IMG/VR virus record: IMGVR_UViG_3300022226_000019
Location: 1 to 25,646 of that record
DNA length: 25,646 nt
Direction: 5' to 3' (one strand)
DNA from: a virus
Part shown: positions 22,602-25,646 of the stretch, piece by piece
Numbering within the stretch: the stretch's first letter is position 1
Layout: every line of letters begins with the position of its first letter
Made by a program: the position numbers and the translations under genes
The notes under the pieces: model-generated
The model's input: the letters and a program-made list of their open reading frames with translations, nothing else
Databases searched by the model: none
What the model was told of the DNA's origin: nothing

Positions 22602-22943
22602 ATGGCACTGAAACCCCACACCGTCATCCACCCCGATGCCGCCCGTTACGAACGATGCGAGCCCATGCGCTGGCCTGACCGCTCCGGCAACGAGCGGCAG
22701 GCCCTCTCTCGCCGGCTTCGAGACCAGGCGCGCCAGGTAGCCGTTGCTCGATTCGAGGCGGCCGTCGAATCCGGGAGCCTGAGTCGAGCCAAGCCCCTTG
22801 ATCTCCTGCTGATGTACGAGACCGAACTGTCGCGCCTGGGCTTCGCCCCCCGTATGGAGTCGGGGGTGTCCCACATCATGACGTACAGCTTCGATGCCGA
22901 CGGCCAGGTTATCGGCTGGACCTACGAGCGGACCTATCGCTAG
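22602..22943 (+). CDS. Hypothetical protein (113 aa)
   Basis: A 113-residue soluble protein. The middle is helical and basic (SGNERQALSRRLRDQARQVA), followed by a second helix (KPLDLLLMYETELSRLGF). The end is a beta hairpin (IMTYSFDADGQVIGWTYERTY) suggestive of a small alpha/beta fold. No family recognised. It is preceded by the shared leader and followed 15 bases after its stop by a GC-rich hairpin. Confidence 0.7.
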   Translation: MALKPHTVIHPDAARYERCEPMRWPDRSGNERQALSRRLRDQARQVAVARFEAAVESGSLSRAKPLDLLLMYETELSRLGFAPRMESGVSHIMTYSFDADGQVIGWTYERTYR

Positions 22944-22958
22944 TCGCCTCAGGTCGGG

Positions 22959-22976
22959 CCCCCGCTCCGGCGGGGG
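22959..22976 (+). terminator. Intergenic hairpin CCCCCGC-tccg-GCGGGGG
   Basis: A perfect 7-bp GC stem with a 4-base loop lies 15 bases after the stop of the 113-aa gene and 26 bases before leader copy 3. No T run follows, so transcript processing, stabilisation or partial termination is as likely as full termination. Confidence 0.5.
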
Positions 22977-23002
22977 TCATTCCTGAGTCAACCAGCAAAC
23001 CC

Positions 23003-23014
23003 ACAGGAGCAAAC
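23003..23014 (+). promoter_or_regulatory. Start-associated leader ACAGGAGCAAAC, copy 3
   Basis: GGAG lies 8 bases before ATG 23018. The ten bases AGCAAACCCA occur twice here (22994-23003 and 23008-23017), as if the element had been partly duplicated. Confidence 0.85.
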
Positions 23015-23017
23015 CCA

Positions 23018-23869
23018 ATGTGCATTGATGTCCGAGCAATCGAACGGAGGGCCCTAGCGTCCCTGCCGAAACCCGGTGACACTCCCCTCAAATGGATCAG
23101 GCGGGTGACCGCCAAGCTCCAGATCCTGACCGGTGACAACAGCAAGCTTTTGAAAGCGCTCGACCTGATCGCCGACGAGTATGGCGATCGGTGGATCGAG
23201 CACGTTGACGGGATCGACGTCGCGCTGGCCCTGGCTCCGGCCAACGTCTCCGGCGTGATCGATGTGTGTGCCGGCGCTTCCCCGGGGTGTCGCGATGCCT
23301 GCATTTACGAAGCAGGCAACGGTCGGTATCCCAACGTCAAAGCAGCGCGGATCGAGCGTACCAAGCTGTTCGCCCACGACCGGGGCGAGTTTGCCGAGCG
23401 AATCGCGCACGACGTGGTTCTCGTGGCCACCCTGGCTCGGGCGCTAGGGGTGCCGGCGAATCTGCGGCCTAACATGCTGTCCGATCTGCCATGGGAGCGG
23501 ATCCGGCTCTTTTCGGACGGTTCAACGTTGCTCGATCTATGCCGGGCTTGGGGCGTGCGCATGTACGACTACACCAAGATCGCGGCCAGAGCGCGGCAGC
23601 AACCGTACCCGCTGACCTACAGTCGGAGTGAGCTGACCCCGGACAGCCTGGTGGCCGAGATGGTCGCGGCCGGAATCAACGTCGCGGTACCCTTCGCCAC
23701 GGTCCCCGAGTCTTACCTTGGTCTCCCGGTGATCGACGGCGACAAAACAGACCGGCGCCTGTCAGATCCCCCGGGGGTAATCGTCGGTCTGAAGGTGAAG
23801 CTACCCGGCGCCAAGGATCAGACCGGCTTTATCGTCCGGTCACACCCGTCATTGCGGATGGCGGCTTGA
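23018..23869 (+). CDS. Conserved phage protein with C-x6-C-x3-C motif, GP88/DUF7227-like (283 aa)
   Basis: Residues 76-119 contain the family-like core: VSGVIDVCAGASPGCRDAC (C84, C91, C95), then A-G-N-G-R, then A-A-R-I-E-R-T-K-L-F. Later blocks are NLRPNMLSDLPWE (148-160), MYDYTKIAAR (182-191), YPLTYSRSE (197-205), a GINVAVPF strand (219-226), PVIDGDKTDRR (237-247) and GVIVGLKVK (253-261) ending T-G-F-I-V-R. I recognise this series from uncharacterised proteins of many tailed phages. Alternating strands and helices suggest a barrel, and the three cysteines could bind metal or an iron-sulfur cluster. Biochemical function is unknown. It is preceded by leader copy 3 and followed by a UUCG-capped hairpin; it lies upstream of DNA methyltransferase genes. 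Confidence 0.75.
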   Translation: MCIDVRAIERRALASLPKPGDTPLKWIRRVTAKLQILTGDNSKLLKALDLIADEYGDRWIEHVDGIDVALALAPANVSGVIDVCAGASPGCRDACIYEAGNGRYPNVKAARIERTKLFAHDRGEFAERIAHDVVLVATLARALGVPANLRPNMLSDLPWERIRLFSDGSTLLDLCRAWGVRMYDYTKIAARARQQPYPLTYSRSELTPDSLVAEMVAAGINVAVPFATVPESYLGLPVIDGDKTDRRLSDPPGVIVGLKVKLPGAKDQTGFIVRSHPSLRMAA

Positions 23870-23880
23870 TGTCTGCCGGG

Positions 23881-23904
23881 GGCTCCCGACTTCGGTCGGG
23901 GGCC
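23881..23904 (+). terminator. Intergenic hairpin with UUCG tetraloop
   Basis: GGCTCCCGAC (23881-23890) pairs with GTCGGGGGCC (23895-23904) as a 10-bp stem with one T-G wobble, closed by the very stable C(TTCG)G loop. It lies 11 bases after the stop of the 283-aa gene and 19 bases before leader copy 4. The following bases are TTACGG, not a T run. Confidence 0.6.
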
Positions 23905-23923
23905 TTACGGGAACCATCAAACC

Positions 23924-23935
23924 ACAGGAGCAAAC
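23924..23935 (+). promoter_or_regulatory. Start-associated leader ACAGGAGCAAAC, copy 4
   Basis: The 16-base form AACCACAGGAGCAAAC ends one base before GTG 23937; GGAG is 6 bases from the start codon. This copy decides the GTG start of the downstream gene. Confidence 0.85.
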
Positions 23936-23936
23936 T

Positions 23937-24194
23937 GTGCCAAAGAACTACACCACTCATCTCACCCCCGGTGACCGCATTGCCTATACGGCGCGCTTTG
24001 TGCGCGATGTGTGCGGGGGCCTTCATTCGTCCGGCGCGATGCGCGGAACCCTGATCCGTCACGACGGCGAGCGCCTGGCCTGGGTCCATTGGGACGAAGA
24101 TCCGGCGGACGTCGAGACCATGGTAGCGGCGTGCAATATCGCCAAGGTCGGATCCGTCCGGTTCGCCGACGTACGCGCGGAAGGGGGCCGGTGA
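23937..24194 (+). CDS. Small hypothetical protein upstream of the methyltransferase (85 aa)
   Basis: An 85-residue mostly beta protein: THLTPGDRIAYTARFVRDVC, then a glycine loop, MRGTLIRHDGERLAWVHWDED, then VGSVRFADVRAEGG. The alternation of short strands with G-D-x-V/I and G-x-L-x-x-x-D turns suggests a small SH3- or KOW-like barrel, but no family was identified. The GTG start is fixed by the adjacent leader element. The stop TGA shares a base with the ATG of the methyltransferase (TGATG), so the two are translationally coupled and may act together. Confidence 0.65.
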   Translation: MPKNYTTHLTPGDRIAYTARFVRDVCGGLHSSGAMRGTLIRHDGERLAWVHWDEDPADVETMVAACNIAKVGSVRFADVRAEGGR

Positions 24195-25126
24195 TGCGAG
24201 TAGCAGACCAATTCGCCGGGTTCGGCGGATTCTCAACCGGCGCGGATCTGGCGGGGCTGTCCGTGGTGTGGGCGGCCAACCACAACCCCACGGCGGTTTA
24301 CGTCCATCAGACCAACCACCCCGGCGCGATCCACCTGTGCCAGGATCTGCATCAGGCTAACTGGCACGACATGCCACAGTTTGACCTGCTGCTGGCCGGG
24401 CCGTCGTGCCCGGGCTTTTCGAGCGCAGGTCAGCCGGGCCGGGCCCGATCGGCGGAGGTCAGGAAAAAGCACGACGACATGCGGGCCGATCCATGGGCGG
24501 TGATTTCGTGTGTCGAGGTCACCCGCCCGCCGGCGGTGATCGTCGAAAACGTGCCGCTCATCCGTTCGTGGCCGTTGCTCCCGAGCTGGCTCGATGCCTT
24601 CACCCGCCTCGGGTACACGGTGACGATTGAGAATTTGCTAGCCTCGCGGTGCGGCGCACCCCAACGTCGTAACCGGGTGTTTTTCTCGGCCGTGCGGCAC
24701 GGCTCGCTCGACCTGCGAAACCTCGAAGACGACACCGAAACCCCGATCGGGCCCTGCATCGATTGGGACAGCGCCGGCGACGGGAAGGGGTGGCTCGAAG
24801 TCGGCGCCGCTTCCGACGTGATCAAGGCGCGGATCGCCAAGGGCCGGCGCAACCACGGCCGGCGGTTCCTGACCCAGCACGTCACCGGCCATCGGGGCGT
24901 AGGTCTTGATGAACCGATCCGCACGATCACCACCAAGGCACAGTGGAACGTTGTGGACGGCGATCGTTACCGGTCACTCTCGAAGCGGGAAACAGCCCGC
25001 GCGATGGGCTTTCCCGACTCGTTCGTGATCCCGGCGGACGTCACAAAAGAGCAAGCGGTAAGGGGGCTGGGCAACGCGGTGCCTCCCCCGATGGCTCGTC
25101 GATTGATCGAGCGGATTGCAGGCTGA
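24194..25126 (+). CDS. C5-cytosine DNA methyltransferase (310 aa)
   Basis: Motif I DQFAGFGGFSTGADLAG (5-21) binds S-adenosylmethionine. Motif IV is AGPSCPGFS (68-76) with the catalytic Cys72, in place of the more usual PPCQ. Motif VI is VENVP (117-121), motif VIII QRRNR (157-161), then a short target-recognition region (about 165-240), motif IX (SKRETARAMGFPDSF) and motif X GNAVPP (293-298). All essential motifs are present, so an active enzyme methylating cytosine C5 is expected; the target sequence cannot be predicted. ATG 24194 (TGATG overlap) gives a full family-length domain; the longer open frame back to 24011 only adds residues antiparallel in function to the upstream gene. No restriction enzyme gene is visible, so protection from host restriction is likely. 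Confidence 0.93.
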   Translation: MRVADQFAGFGGFSTGADLAGLSVVWAANHNPTAVYVHQTNHPGAIHLCQDLHQANWHDMPQFDLLLAGPSCPGFSSAGQPGRARSAEVRKKHDDMRADPWAVISCVEVTRPPAVIVENVPLIRSWPLLPSWLDAFTRLGYTVTIENLLASRCGAPQRRNRVFFSAVRHGSLDLRNLEDDTETPIGPCIDWDSAGDGKGWLEVGAASDVIKARIAKGRRNHGRRFLTQHVTGHRGVGLDEPIRTITTKAQWNVVDGDRYRSLSKRETARAMGFPDSFVIPADVTKEQAVRGLGNAVPPPMARRLIERIAG

Positions 25127-25132
25127 CTGTGC

Positions 25133-25155
25133 GGCGCTGGTCTCAGGCCGGCGCC
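25133..25155 (+). terminator. Intergenic hairpin GGCGCTGG / CCGGCGCC
   Basis: An 8-bp stem with one T-G wobble and a 7-base loop (25141-25147), starting 6 bases after the methyltransferase stop and ending 19 bases before leader copy 5. No T run follows. This is the same arrangement as the hairpin at 23881-23904. Confidence 0.5.
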
Positions 25156-25174
25156 AATCCGTGAACCTACAACC

Positions 25175-25186
25175 ACAGGAGCAAAC
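25175..25186 (+). promoter_or_regulatory. Start-associated leader ACAGGAGCAAAC, copy 5
   Basis: The 16-base form AACCACAGGAGCAAAC ends one base before ATG 25188; GGAG is 6 bases from the start. It selects ATG 25188 over an upstream start in the same open frame. Confidence 0.85.
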
Positions 25187-25187
25187 A

Positions 25188-25427
25188 ATGAAACTCGGAC
25201 CCCTTTGCCTCTACCCGGACTGCGGCAACACCCGCCGCACCCGCGGGCTTTGCCACGGCCACTACCAGGTGTGGCGCGACCGCGCGCGCAAGGGTGTCGC
25301 GGCCGGTGATGCCGACCTGATCCGGCGGGGATTGTTGCTGCCGAAAGGACAGGGCGGATCGCCCTTGGTCGGCAACGGCGACGCGTTCCTCAAGGGCTCG
25401 ACCGTGCGAGGCACCGGCAGCCAATAA
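25188..25427 (+). CDS. Small zinc-finger-like protein (79 aa)
   Basis: Residues 7-26 read C-L-Y-P-D-C-G-N, then RTRGLCHGHY, a C-x4-C-x9-C-x2-H zinc-binding pattern (C7, C12, C22, H25). This knuckle, ending G-L-C-x-x-H-Y, is common at the N-terminus of phage HNH endonucleases and small DNA-binding proteins. A basic helix follows (VWRDRARKG) and then a Gly-rich tail; there is no HNH catalytic part, so it may be a DNA-binding relic or regulator. It lies between the two methyltransferase genes. Confidence 0.7.
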   Translation: MKLGPLCLYPDCGNTRRTRGLCHGHYQVWRDRARKGVAAGDADLIRRGLLLPKGQGGSPLVGNGDAFLKGSTVRGTGSQ

Positions 25428-25472
25428 CCACATTCAGGCAAGGCCGACAGGCCGACCCACACGGAGGCACCG

Positions 25473-25646
25473 TGAAAGCCTTAGATCTCTTTTGTTGCGC
25501 CGGCGGGGCTTCCGCCGGTTTGGCCCAAGCGGGTTTCGAGGTAACCGGCGTGGATATCGCTGACCGGCCCTCCTACCCGTACACCTTCATCCGGGGAGAC
25601 GCCCTCGACATGCCGATCGCATTCATCCGGCAATTCGACCTGGTCT
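25473..25646 (+). CDS. Second C5-cytosine DNA methyltransferase, N-terminal part only (cut by window end)
   Basis: From GTG near 25473 with GGAGG four bases upstream, the frame gives KALDLFCCAGGASAGLAQAG, then FEVTGVDIADRPSYPY and a FIRGDALDMP segment, and runs off the right edge. DLFCCAGGASAGL is motif I of C5 methyltransferases, and the acidic V-D-I with a following D-A-L is the cofactor pocket. The catalytic motif IV lies beyond the window. This product is clearly different from the first methyltransferase. Its ribosome-binding site (CACGGAGGCACC) is not the shared leader found before other genes of the module. The start position may be off by a base because it was counted by hand. Confidence 0.8.

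Noticed and set aside
24011-24193. Upstream extension of the methyltransferase frame
   Set aside because: It overlaps the 85-aa gene that has its own leader, and motif I begins within a few residues of ATG 24194.

Overview
The window is part of the GC-rich genome of a tailed phage with a short tail (podovirus) and P22-type virion assembly. The evidence is a P22-size portal, a scaffold, an N4-gp56-type coat protein, gp4-like and gp10-like head-completion and tail-hub proteins, a run of three large ejection-type proteins, a tailspike with a right-handed beta-helix, and a terminase. Lipoprotein and Sec signal peptides, sigma70-like promoter matches and GGAG ribosome-binding sites point to a bacterial host, and a Gram-negative one is most likely. 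The exact host cannot be read from the sequence. I see no integrase, tRNA, CRISPR array, insertion sequence, polymerase or lysis gene, so the genome continues beyond both ends.

Layout. Positions 1-21936 hold a late/structural module read entirely leftward, tightly packed and translationally coupled (many ATGA, GTGA and TGATG overlaps). In transcription order it runs: small terminase subunit; two doubtful small ORFs and a non-coding patch; an exported beta-repeat protein; a basic 224-aa protein; an exported beta-rich protein; a lipoprotein; a 143-aa protein; large terminase; an Fn3-like protein; portal; scaffold; major capsid protein; a 150-aa protein; gp4-like adaptor; gp10-like hub; a 209-aa virion protein; a GNAT acetyltransferase; ejection proteins of 371, 494 and 914 aa; and a tailspike that runs off the left edge. 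A promoter-like sequence sits before the scaffold and capsid genes, and a strong hairpin follows the capsid gene.

Positions 22027-22155 are a strand-switch region with a rightward promoter and a perfect palindrome. Positions 22156-25646 are a rightward, probably early or accessory, module of small unknown proteins, a phage protein with a C-x6-C-x3-C motif (GP88/DUF7227-like), a C5 cytosine DNA methyltransferase, a small zinc-finger protein, and the start of a second C5 methyltransferase cut by the right edge.

The most striking feature is in the rightward module. Five genes are each preceded by the same 12-base leader (ACAGGAGCAAAC, extended to 16 identical bases in three copies) just before the start codon, and three of these leaders lie 19-26 bases downstream of a GC-rich hairpin. 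This looks like an independently evolved counterpart of the start-associated sequences known in cluster K mycobacteriophages. A second notable feature is a group of three signal-peptide proteins within the roughly 4.2 kb that separates the small and large terminase genes.
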